The notes under the pieces are model-generated. The model was given only the letters and a program-made list of their open reading frames with translations. It was not told the DNA's origin and did not search any database. From assembly GCA_003525045.1 (NCBI GenBank), contig DQGF01000563.1, positions 1,440 through 7,480 on the forward strand: a DNA stretch of 6,041 nucleotides. Reading direction: 5' to 3'. This DNA comes from Pseudomonas sp. (lineage in GTDB: Bacteria; Pseudomonadota; Gammaproteobacteria; Pseudomonadales; Pseudomonadaceae). The position numbers and the translations under genes are program-made. Shown here piece after piece: positions 1 to 6,041 of the stretch (its first letter is position 1; every line of letters begins with the position of its first letter).

Positions 1-137
1 TGGTTCAAACCTTTCGAAAACAGTGCTGACGGCCGCCTATGAAGTAACGCTCCATCGCCGCGGCCATCGCCAAATTCAATTCCAGTGTTGCAAGAGAAGA
101 CTCTTCACACAGGTGCCCTGAACAGAGCCTCTGCCGA
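1..137. other. Non-coding or unassigned stretch downstream of ycgL
   Basis: I see no recognisable gene here. On the minus strand, the frame ending at a TGA near base 7 gives only a short tail (ending ERYFIGGRQHCFRKV) with no ribosome binding site in front and no family resemblance I can name. There is a small near-palindrome GAAGA-C-TCTTC around 96-106. No stem followed by a T-run that would act as a terminator for ycgL is visible on the minus strand, so the rnd-ycgL transcript may continue beyond the window. Confidence 0.4.
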
Positions 138-431
138 TCACATCGGGTCGTTGCGTCGCAGCAATTCTTCCGGCAAATGTTCGATGTATTCGTCCTCGGC
201 CGGTGGCATTTGCAGGTGATAGCCCTGCTTGTCGAGGTTTTCCAGGACCACGGTGATGTCTTCGCGCGACAGTTTGCGCTCGGGGGTCAGTACCAGGTCG
301 AAGGCGTGATGCGGTTTGCCAAAGGCGGCCATCAGACTTTCCGGGACGCGTTCCAGTGCATCGCTTTTGAGCACGTAGAGGTACATCTCGTTTTTCTTCA
401 GACTTCGATAGATGGAGCAAATACGTTTCAA
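138..431 (-). CDS. ycgL: YcgL family (DUF709) protein
   Basis: This is a 97-residue protein of the small YcgL family, conserved in gammaproteobacteria and without an assigned biochemical function. It opens with [20 protein letters not shown] and ends with [19 protein letters not shown], both hallmark family segments, and the length is typical. There is no signal peptide or membrane segment, so it is probably cytosolic. The start codon is TTG at 431. It overlaps the rnd stop in a TTGA junction, and a GGAG box at 439-442 sits 7 bases upstream inside the end of rnd. This is the layout expected for translational coupling. The family is commonly encoded directly after rnd in Pseudomonas, which suggests but does not prove a link to RNA metabolism. 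Family call is firm; role is unknown. Confidence 0.93.
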   Translation of the reverse strand: MKRICSIYRSLKKNEMYLYVLKSDALERVPESLMAAFGKPHHAFDLVLTPERKLSREDITVVLENLDKQGYHLQMPPAEDEYIEHLPEELLRRNDPM

Positions 432-1561
432 GGCTGTTCTCCGGCGGTGGCCAGGCTGTCGAGCAGCGCCTGGCCCATCAATTCGCGGCGCCAGCCACGC
501 AGCGAATCAGGCAATTGGTAAGGACCATTGGGGAAACCGCTCTTGAGCAGCGCTTCCAGGGTTTTCTTGCGCAGCATCAGTTCCGGCGCAATGTTCAGGC
601 GCTCGCCTTCGGCCTGTCCGATCGCCCGCAACTGTTTGATCAGCGTGGCAGCCTCCACCGGCAATGGCTCCGGCACGGCAGGCGGCCATTGATCTGGCGA
701 CACACTGCCAGAGCGCTTGATCAGATCAAGCAGAAATTCGCCGTCCTGACGCACGGTACGCGGGTGCATGTCTTCGATTTTCGCCAGCGTGCCAAGGTTG
801 TCCGGCTGAGTCCGCGCCAGCGGCCACAAGGAGTGCTCACGGACAATGCGATTGCGCGGCAAATCACGGGCACGGGCCTCGCGCTCACGCCAGGCACAAA
901 GTTCACGCAACACGGCGAGTTGGGCACGGGACAGTTTCCAGGCCAGCTTGGCGTCGCGATAGACCTCGTACGGGTCGATTTCCCGACGCAGGTTGGCCAC
1001 CAGCTCGGCGCCGTCTTCCAGGACCCAGGCGTACTTGTCGTCAGAAAGCTTCGGACGCAGCTGTACGAAAACTTCCGCCAAGTGCACGGCATCTTCAGCG
1101 GCGTAGCTGATCTGAGTGTCGGAAAGTGGACGTTGCAGCCAGTCGGAACGGGTCTCGCCCTTGGGCAGGTCGATGCCGAGCACTTCCTGCACCAGCCGCG
1201 AATAACCCATGGAGAAACCGAGGTTCAGGTAAGCGGCGGCCAGTTGAGTGTCGAACAGCGGCGCCGGCAGGCTGCCGGTCAGGCGCAGCAGGACCTCGAG
1301 GTCTTCGCTGCACGCATGGACGACTTTGACCACGGCCGGATTTTCCAGCAACGCGGCCAGAGGCTGCCAGTTGTCGATGGTCAGCGGGTCAATCAGGTAA
1401 GCGCGTACGCCATCGCCGATCTGCAGCAGGCCTGCGATCGGATAAAAGGTGTCGACCCGCATGAATTCGGTGTCGAGGGCAACGTAGGGCAGCTGCTGCC
1501 AATCGGCGCAAAACCGACCGAGGCTATCGTTGTCGCGAATCCAGTGAATATCGATGGCCAC
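428..1561 (-). CDS. rnd: Ribonuclease D
   Basis: Cytosolic 3'-to-5' exoribonuclease that trims tRNA precursors and other stable RNAs, releasing mononucleotides with two metal ions. With the GTG start at 1561 the product is 377 residues, close to the ~375 usual for RNase D. The DEDD exonuclease domain (about 1-170) shows Exo I LDTEF (D30, E32), Exo [12 protein letters not shown] (D87) and Exo III YAAED (Y153, D157). This is the complete DEDDy set, each two residues later than in the E. coli enzyme as I recall it. An HRDC nucleic-acid-binding domain follows at about 210-295 ([21 protein letters not shown] onwards), then a helical tail. The frame is open upstream to an ATG at 1624, but those 21 residues (MNARKSPGAIYTARHSSRESR) are not family-like, while GTG has a strong ribosome site. 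It overlaps ycgL at its 3' end. Confident call. Confidence 0.95.
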   Translation of the reverse strand: MAIDIHWIRDNDSLGRFCADWQQLPYVALDTEFMRVDTFYPIAGLLQIGDGVRAYLIDPLTIDNWQPLAALLENPAVVKVVHACSEDLEVLLRLTGSLPAPLFDTQLAAAYLNLGFSMGYSRLVQEVLGIDLPKGETRSDWLQRPLSDTQISYAAEDAVHLAEVFVQLRPKLSDDKYAWVLEDGAELVANLRREIDPYEVYRDAKLAWKLSRAQLAVLRELCAWREREARARDLPRNRIVREHSLWPLARTQPDNLGTLAKIEDMHPRTVRQDGEFLLDLIKRSGSVSPDQWPPAVPEPLPVEAATLIKQLRAIGQAEGERLNIAPELMLRKKTLEALLKSGFPNGPYQLPDSLRGWRRELMGQALLDSLATAGEQP

Positions 1562-1567
1562 ACGGCT

Positions 1568-1574
1568 CTCCCTT
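1568..1574 (-). promoter_or_regulatory. Ribosome binding site of rnd
   Basis: On the minus strand AAGGGAG lies 6 bases before the GTG at 1561. It is the best Shine-Dalgarno match near this gene and is the main sequence reason for choosing GTG over the in-frame ATG at 1624. Confidence 0.75.
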
Positions 1575-1595
1575 GAAGAATGGCGCGCAGTATAT

Positions 1596-1610
1596 ATCGC
1601 CCCCGGCGAT
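1596..1610 (-). other. Hairpin in the rnd leader
   Basis: A perfect 6-bp inverted repeat (ATCGCC and GGCGAT) with a 3-base loop lies 35 bases upstream of the rnd GTG. On the minus strand it is followed by ATATACTGCGCG, not a T-run, so it is a poor intrinsic terminator for the methyltransferase. The TATACT just after it resembles a -10 box, but I see no matching -35. It could be a leader structure or chance in GC-rich DNA. Confidence 0.3.
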
Positions 1611-1666
1611 TTCCGCGCATTCACTGAACAAGAGCTTTAGCGAAAATACCCACTAGATAGCAAGAA

Positions 1667-1677
1667 TTGTCTGACAA
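1667..1677. promoter_or_regulatory. Candidate operator palindrome TTGTC-N-GACAA
   Basis: A perfect 11-base palindrome, 5-bp arms around one central base, lies 7 bases beyond the methyltransferase stop codon and about 105 bases ahead of the rnd start. The pattern TTGT-NNN-ACAA resembles operators of GntR-family (FadR-type) repressors. No such regulator is encoded in the window, so this is a candidate by shape only. Confidence 0.25.
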
Positions 1678-1684
1678 AGGGATG

Positions 1685-2347
1685 TTATCTGGCCTTACGC
1701 AGTACATAGACGCGCATCCGTGCGCAACCGGGCAGGAAATCCTGATGGCTGAGCAAGCGCAATCCCGCCTGCCTGAATTCGGCTTCGACCTCGGCCTTGC
1801 CAGGCAACTGGAGGGGTTGTGCCCCCTCTGCACCGGGCCGCCGGAGTTTGAAATGCGCATCAACCCGTACCGCCACAATCACGGTATCGCGACTGACCCG
1901 GTGGAACTCCTTGAGCATGGCCAACCGATGCTCGGTACTGTCGATGTGTTGAAACAGTTGCATGCAAAAAATGCAGTCGACCGCGTTCGCCGACAAACCG
2001 ATGGTGAAGGCTGAACTCTGAAAGGTCTTGACCCGCTTGAGCAGGTTCTGCGGGTGGTGGGTCTGGGCGTGGTTGAGCATGTCCTGAGACGGATCGGACG
2101 CGAGGATCACCCGATTCGCATGCTCGGCCAACACAGGCCAGAAGCGCCCGGCACCGCAGGCCACATCGAGAACCAGGCCCGGCTCGCCGGCAACCTTGAG
2201 CGCGTTACGCACCAACTGCTCGTCACGCCAGAACGTCAAACGCCGCGCCAGGCCTCGCGGTCGCGACTGAAGGCAGGCGCGGGCGTGTTCCTGATCGTAG
2301 CGCCGGGCGAACTCAAGTTCGATGGCGGAGGGGGGCTGCGCGGACAT
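1685..2347 (-). CDS. Class I SAM-dependent methyltransferase, substrate unknown
   Basis: This 220-residue cytosolic protein has the seven-strand Rossmann methyltransferase fold. Motif I, the SAM glycine loop, is VLDVACGAGRF (59-69). An acidic residue closing strand 2 (ASDPSQDML, D85) would bind the SAM ribose. A motif resembling post-II (SANAVDCIFCMQLFQHI, 119-135) and the LKEFHRVSRD helix (about 143-152) follow. These features place it among the UbiE/Methyltransf_11-like enzymes, but none identifies the acceptor. There is no signal peptide or membrane segment. I chose the ATG at 2347 (MSAQPPSAIELEFARRYD) because the open frame further upstream, to 2443, runs into the end of eptA with unlikely sequence. 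The ribosome site is weak (AGAG at 2357-2360, 9 bases away), and a TTG two codons upstream is an alternative start. It follows eptA by 73 bases on the same strand with no clear terminator between, so co-transcription is plausible. Confidence 0.85.
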   Translation of the reverse strand: MSAQPPSAIELEFARRYDQEHARACLQSRPRGLARRLTFWRDEQLVRNALKVAGEPGLVLDVACGAGRFWPVLAEHANRVILASDPSQDMLNHAQTHHPQNLLKRVKTFQSSAFTIGLSANAVDCIFCMQLFQHIDSTEHRLAMLKEFHRVSRDTVIVAVRVDAHFKLRRPGAEGAQPLQLPGKAEVEAEFRQAGLRLLSHQDFLPGCARMRVYVLRKAR

Positions 2348-2420
2348 GTGCAATGACTCTAGTAGGAATATGTACCAGCCGCAGCTTAGCGGCCGGAGCG
2401 TGAAAAAAAGGTCGAAGCAT
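2348..2420 (-). other. eptA-methyltransferase intergenic gap
   Basis: This 73-base gap holds a T7 run followed by CAC (minus strand, 2400-2408) and a 5-bp hairpin (GCCGC-AGCTTA-GCGGC, 2378-2393). The T-run comes before the hairpin in the direction of transcription, so the order is wrong for an intrinsic terminator. Read-through from eptA into the methyltransferase is therefore possible. Confidence 0.35.
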
Positions 2421-4070
2421 TCATTCTTTGGCCAGCACACCATCGATCACGGCACCGCGGCAACCGGCAAACATATCCAGATCCTGGTTGTAGACCTTGC
2501 TGTTGACCTCCAGCAGACCGAGCATCGAATGGAACAGATTGTCCTGGCTCAACGGCTTCTCACGGCTCAGTTGCAGGCAATGGGTGTCCACCGAGAACGA
2601 CTTTTGATAGCTGTCGGAGAACCAGGCGAGCATCGCGACATGCTTCTGTTGTTCCGGCGCCAGCATGTAAGGCGTGCCGTGGAGGAACAGGTTGTACTCG
2701 CCCAGGGATTCGCCGTGATCCGACAGATAGAGCATCGCGGTATCGACTTTGTCCTGGTTGCTGCGCAACAGATCGATCAGGGTCGCCAGCACATGGTCGG
2801 TGTACACCAGGGTGTTGTCGTAGCCATTGACGATACTTTCGCGACTGCAATTGTTCAGCGCGTTGCTTTCACAGACCGGGGTAAAGCGTTCGTACTCTTT
2901 CGGATAACGCTTGAAATATTCCGGACCGTGACTGCCCATCTGATGCAACACCAGGACCGTGTCCTTATCCAGGGTATCGATGAAGTGCTGCAGGCCCTGC
3001 AGGAGAATTTCATCGCGGCATTCACTGTTGGCGCACAGTACCGGGTCCTTCAGGTTGCTGACGTCTTCCAGGGTGACCCGATCGCAGGTGCCTTTGCAGC
3101 CCGATTGGTTATCGCGCCAGATCACGTCGAGGCCGGCGCGCTTGAGCACGTCCAGCAAGCCCTCTTCGTTTTTCGCCTTGCTGGCGTTGTAATCCTTGCG
3201 GCCCATGTTGGAGAACATGCAGGGCACCGACACTGCTGTTTCCGTTCCGCAGGAATGCACATCGGTGAAAGCGATCAGGCCGGCCTCTTTATCCAGTTTT
3301 GGCGTGGTATTGCGCTCATAACCGAGGATGCCAAAGTTCTCGGCCCGGGCGCTTTCGCCCACCACCAATACGGTCAGGGATTTACGGTCTTGGTTTTGCC
3401 TGGCCGGGTTTCTCGTAGCGTCTTCACCGACTTTGACAAAAGGTTGCTGCGCAGAGACCACTTGTTCACGTAAATAGCTGGCCGAGGCACCGATGTAGTT
3501 ACTCGGCACCACCATCAAGCGCAACTCATGGTGATTGCGAAACAATGAAGACAAGCCCTGATAATTAACCAGTGCAACACCACCCATGACGGCAACCGAC
3601 GAGACACTCACCAGTACTTTACTTAACAACTCGCGATGCCAGCGACGATAACTAATCGGGGTCTTCCACAACAGCCACGACGGCAAGATGCCCAGCAGCA
3701 CGATATAAACAAGTAACCTCATCGAAATTAAGTCGCGCACTTCCGTCGCATTGGTCTGTGCAAAGTTGCGCAGCATGCCGATGTCGATCAGTACGCCATA
3801 TTGACTCATGAAGTAAGCCACGCTGGCACTGACCATGAAGATCAGCGTCAGCACCGGTTTCATCACGGGCCGGAAAGCCAGCAGGGTCAGTACAATATTA
3901 AAGGCGGCCAGGATCATCACCCCGAACGCCACGCGGATGACGATGCCATTGCCGTCAGACGCGGTGATTTCAAACAGGTGTCGCCAGAGCACAAGATTGA
4001 AGCCCGTTAATAAAAAGGCGCTGGCAATCAGTGTCACCCACTCGGGGCGCACGGCTTTAATCTTCAACAT
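2421..4070 (-). CDS. eptA: EptA-type phosphoethanolamine transferase
   Basis: Inner-membrane enzyme that transfers phosphoethanolamine from phosphatidylethanolamine to lipid A (or, in CptA-like members, core sugars) on the periplasmic face. This lowers surface charge and can give polymyxin tolerance. The 549 residues match the ~547 usual length. Five membrane helices are seen at about 11-30, 43-65, 70-91, 118-135 and 150-168. The segment RNFAQTNATEV (101-111) corresponds to the conserved lipid-site loop. The periplasmic sulfatase-like domain follows from about 230, with VVGESAR (metal ligand E239), SCGTETAVSVPCMFS (nucleophile T278), MGSHGP (H381), YLSDHGESLGE (D451, H452) and FLHGTP (H464). 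All ten cysteines lie in this domain and pair plausibly as 274/284, 325/329, 346/351, 400/408 and 498/537. ATG at 4070 is preferred; its AGGAA box is rather distant (12 bases). Lipid A versus core specificity cannot be read from sequence. Confidence 0.93.
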   Translation of the reverse strand: MLKIKAVRPEWVTLIASAFLLTGFNLVLWRHLFEITASDGNGIVIRVAFGVMILAAFNIVLTLLAFRPVMKPVLTLIFMVSASVAYFMSQYGVLIDIGMLRNFAQTNATEVRDLISMRLLVYIVLLGILPSWLLWKTPISYRRWHRELLSKVLVSVSSVAVMGGVALVNYQGLSSLFRNHHELRLMVVPSNYIGASASYLREQVVSAQQPFVKVGEDATRNPARQNQDRKSLTVLVVGESARAENFGILGYERNTTPKLDKEAGLIAFTDVHSCGTETAVSVPCMFSNMGRKDYNASKAKNEEGLLDVLKRAGLDVIWRDNQSGCKGTCDRVTLEDVSNLKDPVLCANSECRDEILLQGLQHFIDTLDKDTVLVLHQMGSHGPEYFKRYPKEYERFTPVCESNALNNCSRESIVNGYDNTLVYTDHVLATLIDLLRSNQDKVDTAMLYLSDHGESLGEYNLFLHGTPYMLAPEQQKHVAMLAWFSDSYQKSFSVDTHCLQLSREKPLSQDNLFHSMLGLLEVNSKVYNQDLDMFAGCRGAVIDGVLAKE

Positions 4071-4171
4071 AATGATCGGCTGTTCCTGGAAAAAAGTACC
4101 GTCGGCAAATGTGAAAATTTCATTTACCGCGACAGCACTAATTTTAGGCAGCCAACCATCAATTTTTTGTG

Positions 4172-4197
4172 AAAAAGAAGCCAACGATTAGTTGGCT
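4172..4197 (-). terminator. Rho-independent terminator of the PuuA-like gene
   Basis: Read on the minus strand, AGCCAAC-TAATC-GTTGGCT forms a perfect 7-bp stem with a 5-base loop, immediately followed by TCTTTTT. It lies about 53 bases past the stop codon of the glutamine-synthetase-like gene and about 100 bases before the eptA ATG. It should separate the two transcription units and implies that eptA has its own promoter between about 4171 and 4071. I could not pick out a convincing -35/-10 pair there. Confidence 0.8.
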
Positions 4198-4249
4198 CAA
4201 TGCACGATGTCGAAAGTTTTAAATTATTTGAGAATGGTTCAGGTTCTGT

Positions 4250-5632
4250 TCAGGCCTGATTCAAATACCAACGCCAGTCCTGCTCACCCACCTCGCCCAT
4301 GAACTGTCGGTATTCGGCACGCTTCACCGCCAGGTAAACCCCGAGAAACTCAGCGCCGAACGCCTCCCGCGCCCAGCTCGAACCTTCCAGCGCCCGCAAG
4401 GTGGTCAGCCAGTCGGTCGGCAACAGTTCCGTGGCTTGGGCGTAACCATTGCCCTCTACCGGTGCGCCAGGGTCGAGTTGCTCCCGAATGCCGCGATGGA
4501 TACCGGCCAGGATCGCCGCAGCCGCCAGATACGGGTTGGCGTCGGCGCCACAAATGCGGTGCTCGATATGCCGCGAGAACGCCGGCCCGCCGGGCACACG
4601 CAAACTCACGGTGCGATTGTCCACGCCCCAGGTAGCCGCCAGCGGCGCGTAGCTGTTGGTCTGGAAGCGACGGTAAGAGTTAGCGTTTGGACAGAACAAC
4701 AACAATGAATCGAGCAAGGTGCTGAGCATTCCCCCGACTGCCTGTTTGAGCAGCGGCGTGCCATCCGGGGCTTCGCTGGCGAACAGGTTGTTGCCGTCCT
4801 TGTCCGCCAGGCTGACGTGCATGTGCATCCCGGTGCCCGCCAGGTCATCGAAGGGTTTGGCCATGAAGCACGCCGCCATCCCGTGCTTGTGCGCCACGCC
4901 CTTGACCAGCCGTTTGTAACGCACCGCTTCGTCCATCGCCTGCAAGGCGTCGGTGCGGTGTTCGAGGGTGATTTCGACCTGCCCCGGCGCGTATTCGGAA
5001 ATCGCCGTACGCGCCGGAATGCCCTGGAGTTTGCAGGCGCTGTAGAGGTCGGCCAGGAACGGTTCGATCTGTTCCAGTTCACGCAAGCCGTAGACCTGAG
5101 TCCCACGCGGACGCCCGCCATCGACATCCCGCGCCGGTTGCGGCCGACCGTTGCTGTCGCGCTGCTGATCCAGCAGGTAGAACTCCAGTTCAGCAGCCAT
5201 GACCGGGTAATAGCCGTCGCCCTGCAAGCCTTCGATGACTTTCGCCAACAGATGCCGTGGATCGGCGATGGTCGCGGGCATGCCCTCTTTCGGGTGCATG
5301 CTGACCTGCACCGCCGCCGTCGGTATCAACCGCCAAGGCATGCGCACCAAACTGCCGCTGATCGGGTAGGCCCGGCAATCAATATCACCCACGTCCCAGA
5401 CCAGTCCGGAGTTTTCCACGTCATCGCCGTTGATGGTCAGGCCGAGGATAGTGCTCGGCAATGGCCGCCCGCTTTCATAAACCGCCAGCAATTCGTCGCG
5501 ATGCAGCAACTTGCCCCGAGGCACGCCGTTGTTGTCGAGGATGAACAACTCGAACATCTCGATATCCGAGTTCTGTTCCAGAAAGGTCAAGGCTTCTTGC
5601 ATAGAGGCGAAGGAGGTCGTGGCACAACTCAT
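4250..5632 (-). CDS. puuA: Glutamine synthetase family protein, gamma-glutamylputrescine synthetase (PuuA)-like
   Basis: Predicted ATP-dependent ligase joining glutamate to the amino group of putrescine or a related amine, the first step of the gamma-glutamyl polyamine degradation route. It is cytosolic and, by family, a dodecamer. Length is 460 residues. The N-terminal beta-grasp domain (about 20-110) contains FILDNNGVPRGK. The catalytic domain follows with AAELEFYLLD (metal ligands E148, E150), SEYAPGQVEI (E213, E220), KPFDDLAGTGMHMHVS (K259, H270), NSYRRF (R321), NRTVSLRVP (R340, R345) and HIEHRICGADANPYL (E357, R359). From memory, E. coli PuuA shares long stretches such as ELEFYLLD-QRD and NSYRRFQ. 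The ATG at 5632 has an AAGAGA box 6 bases upstream. Pseudomonads carry several paralogues (PauA/SpuI types) with different amine preference, so the exact substrate and symbol are inferred. It stands alone: no puuBCD-like partner or regulator is adjacent here. Confidence 0.85.
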   Translation of the reverse strand: MSCATTSFASMQEALTFLEQNSDIEMFELFILDNNGVPRGKLLHRDELLAVYESGRPLPSTILGLTINGDDVENSGLVWDVGDIDCRAYPISGSLVRMPWRLIPTAAVQVSMHPKEGMPATIADPRHLLAKVIEGLQGDGYYPVMAAELEFYLLDQQRDSNGRPQPARDVDGGRPRGTQVYGLRELEQIEPFLADLYSACKLQGIPARTAISEYAPGQVEITLEHRTDALQAMDEAVRYKRLVKGVAHKHGMAACFMAKPFDDLAGTGMHMHVSLADKDGNNLFASEAPDGTPLLKQAVGGMLSTLLDSLLLFCPNANSYRRFQTNSYAPLAATWGVDNRTVSLRVPGGPAFSRHIEHRICGADANPYLAAAAILAGIHRGIREQLDPGAPVEGNGYAQATELLPTDWLTTLRALEGSSWAREAFGAEFLGVYLAVKRAEYRQFMGEVGEQDWRWYLNQA

Positions 5633-5962
5633 GGGAATTCTCTTGTTTTCGCGTCAGGCAAACGCACAGGCGTTGCCGTTTTGATCCAGCGCACGGCGCG
5701 GGATCTGTAAGAACATTCAACGGGAAAGGTGAGAATCCGGTGGGCGCGCGTGACGGCAATGCCACAGCGCCCAGAACGCGAGTTCGGAAGGAAGTGCGAT
5801 TGGACAACCGTCCATAGAGGAGACCGCAGTAAACAGATGAGCAGCAGCGTCACATGGGTGGTTAAGTCGTTAAATCGGGATTTGAAGAACTTTGGTTTTG
5901 GATTGGCTAAACATTCACCGAATCCCGAAGCGAACATAATCTACTTAACACTGCAGCTCCAA
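5633..5962. other. Gene-free leader upstream of the PuuA-like gene
   Basis: About 330 bases without a convincing gene on either strand. Short open frames exist, but they lack ribosome sites and family-like sequence, and one of them on the plus strand simply reads through the REP element. The region should contain the promoter of the PuuA-like gene. I looked for sigma-70 and sigma-54 (GG-N10-GC) patterns on the minus strand and found none good enough to annotate. Visible structure is limited to the spaced inverted repeat at 5875-5928 and a GTTAA-GTC-GTTAA repeat near 5861-5873. Confidence 0.5.
5875..5928. repeat. Spaced 8-bp inverted repeat
   Basis: TCGGGATT at 5875-5882 is the exact reverse complement of AATCCCGA at 5921-5928, with 38 bases between. 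The arms are too far apart for a compact hairpin but could be paired protein-binding half-sites ahead of the PuuA-like gene, or a long-range RNA stem. Chance is not excluded. Confidence 0.3.
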
Positions 5963-6041
5963 TGTGGGAGCGGGCTTGCTCGCGAATACGATGTAACAGT
6001 CGATATCCAAGGGGACTGACACGCCGCCTTCGCGAGCAAGC
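5963..6041. repeat. REP doublet (REPIN), truncated by the window edge
   Basis: A REP unit at 5963-5986 has core GGGAGCGGGCTTGCTCGCGA. Its inverted partner starts at 6029 (TTCGCGAGCAAGC) and runs off the window at 6041. The 42-base spacer contains CAGTC and GACTG arms, which add an inner stem. This is the extragenic palindrome pair abundant in fluorescent pseudomonads and mobilised in trans by RAYT transposases. None is encoded here. It supports the taxonomic call and marks this stretch as extragenic. Confidence 0.85.

Noticed and set aside
134..146. Hairpin CCGAT-CAC-ATCGG at the ycgL stop codon as a terminator
   Set aside because: Only 5 bp, overlaps the stop codon, and is followed by no T-run.
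515..1576. Long plus-strand open frame opposite rnd (353 codons)
   Set aside because: It is the antisense shadow of rnd in GC-rich DNA: no family motifs, no ribosome site, and rnd has complete catalytic motifs on the other strand.
1562..1624. 21-residue N-terminal extension of RNase D from ATG at 1624
   Set aside because: It is not family-like, and the GTG at 1561 has a strong AAGGGAG site and gives the expected length.
2378..2393. Hairpin GCCGC-AGCTTA-GCGGC as a terminator
   Set aside because: No T-run follows on either strand; the T7 run lies on the wrong side for the minus strand.
2322..3473. Long plus-strand open frame opposite eptA (383 codons)
   Set aside because: It is antisense to the conserved periplasmic domain of EptA, spans the intergenic gap, and resembles no known protein.
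4071..4171. eptA promoter
   Set aside because: A TAAAAT -10-like box exists, but no acceptable -35 lies at 16-18 bases; not annotated.
4817..5710. Long plus-strand open frame opposite the PuuA-like gene (297 codons)
   Set aside because: It is an antisense shadow of the catalytic domain and has no recognisable domain.
5629..5937. Minus-strand open frame of 102 codons just upstream of the PuuA-like gene
   Set aside because: It has no ribosome site and no family-like sequence, and it overlaps the real gene's start in another frame. It looks like random leader reading.
5729..6019. Plus-strand open frame of 96 codons in the leader
   Set aside because: Its C-terminal part is translated REP sequence (CGSGLARE), a common false gene in pseudomonads; the rest has no support.

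Overview
The window looks like chromosomal core DNA of a fluorescent Pseudomonas (P. fluorescens group). The evidence is the protein content (a Pseudomonas-type RNase D followed by YcgL), high-GC codon use, and a repeat at the right edge whose core (GGGAGCGGGCTTGCTCGCGA) is the REP sequence typical of this group. All five genes lie on the minus strand, so transcription runs from high to low coordinates.

In transcription order: 5963-6041 holds a REP doublet (REPIN) cut by the window edge. 5633-5962 is a gene-free leader of about 330 bases. 4250-5632 encodes a glutamine-synthetase-fold enzyme closest to gamma-glutamylputrescine synthetase (PuuA type). An intrinsic terminator at 4172-4197 closes that unit. 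2421-4070 encodes an EptA-type phosphoethanolamine transferase, with five membrane helices and a periplasmic sulfatase-like domain. After 73 bases comes a small class I SAM-dependent methyltransferase of unknown substrate (1685-2347). After another 123 bases comes rnd (RNase D, GTG start, 428-1561), whose stop codon overlaps the TTG start of ycgL (138-431). The last 137 bases show no recognisable gene.

The genes form three functional blocks: polyamine catabolism (the PuuA-like enzyme, ending in its own terminator), envelope modification (eptA, possibly co-transcribed with the methyltransferase), and RNA processing (the overlapping rnd-ycgL pair, probably with its own promoter in the 123-base gap). 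Two annotation decisions matter. EptA should start at 4070, because a longer reading would begin inside the upstream terminator. RNase D should start at the GTG at 1561, not at the ATG 21 codons further upstream.

I found no mobile element, CRISPR array, tRNA, rRNA, defence locus or clearly new system. The points worth a second look are modest: a perfect TTGTC-A-GACAA palindrome ahead of rnd, recurring GTGAAAA boxes around eptA, a spaced inverted repeat in the long leader, and the unassigned methyltransferase beside a lipid A-modifying enzyme.
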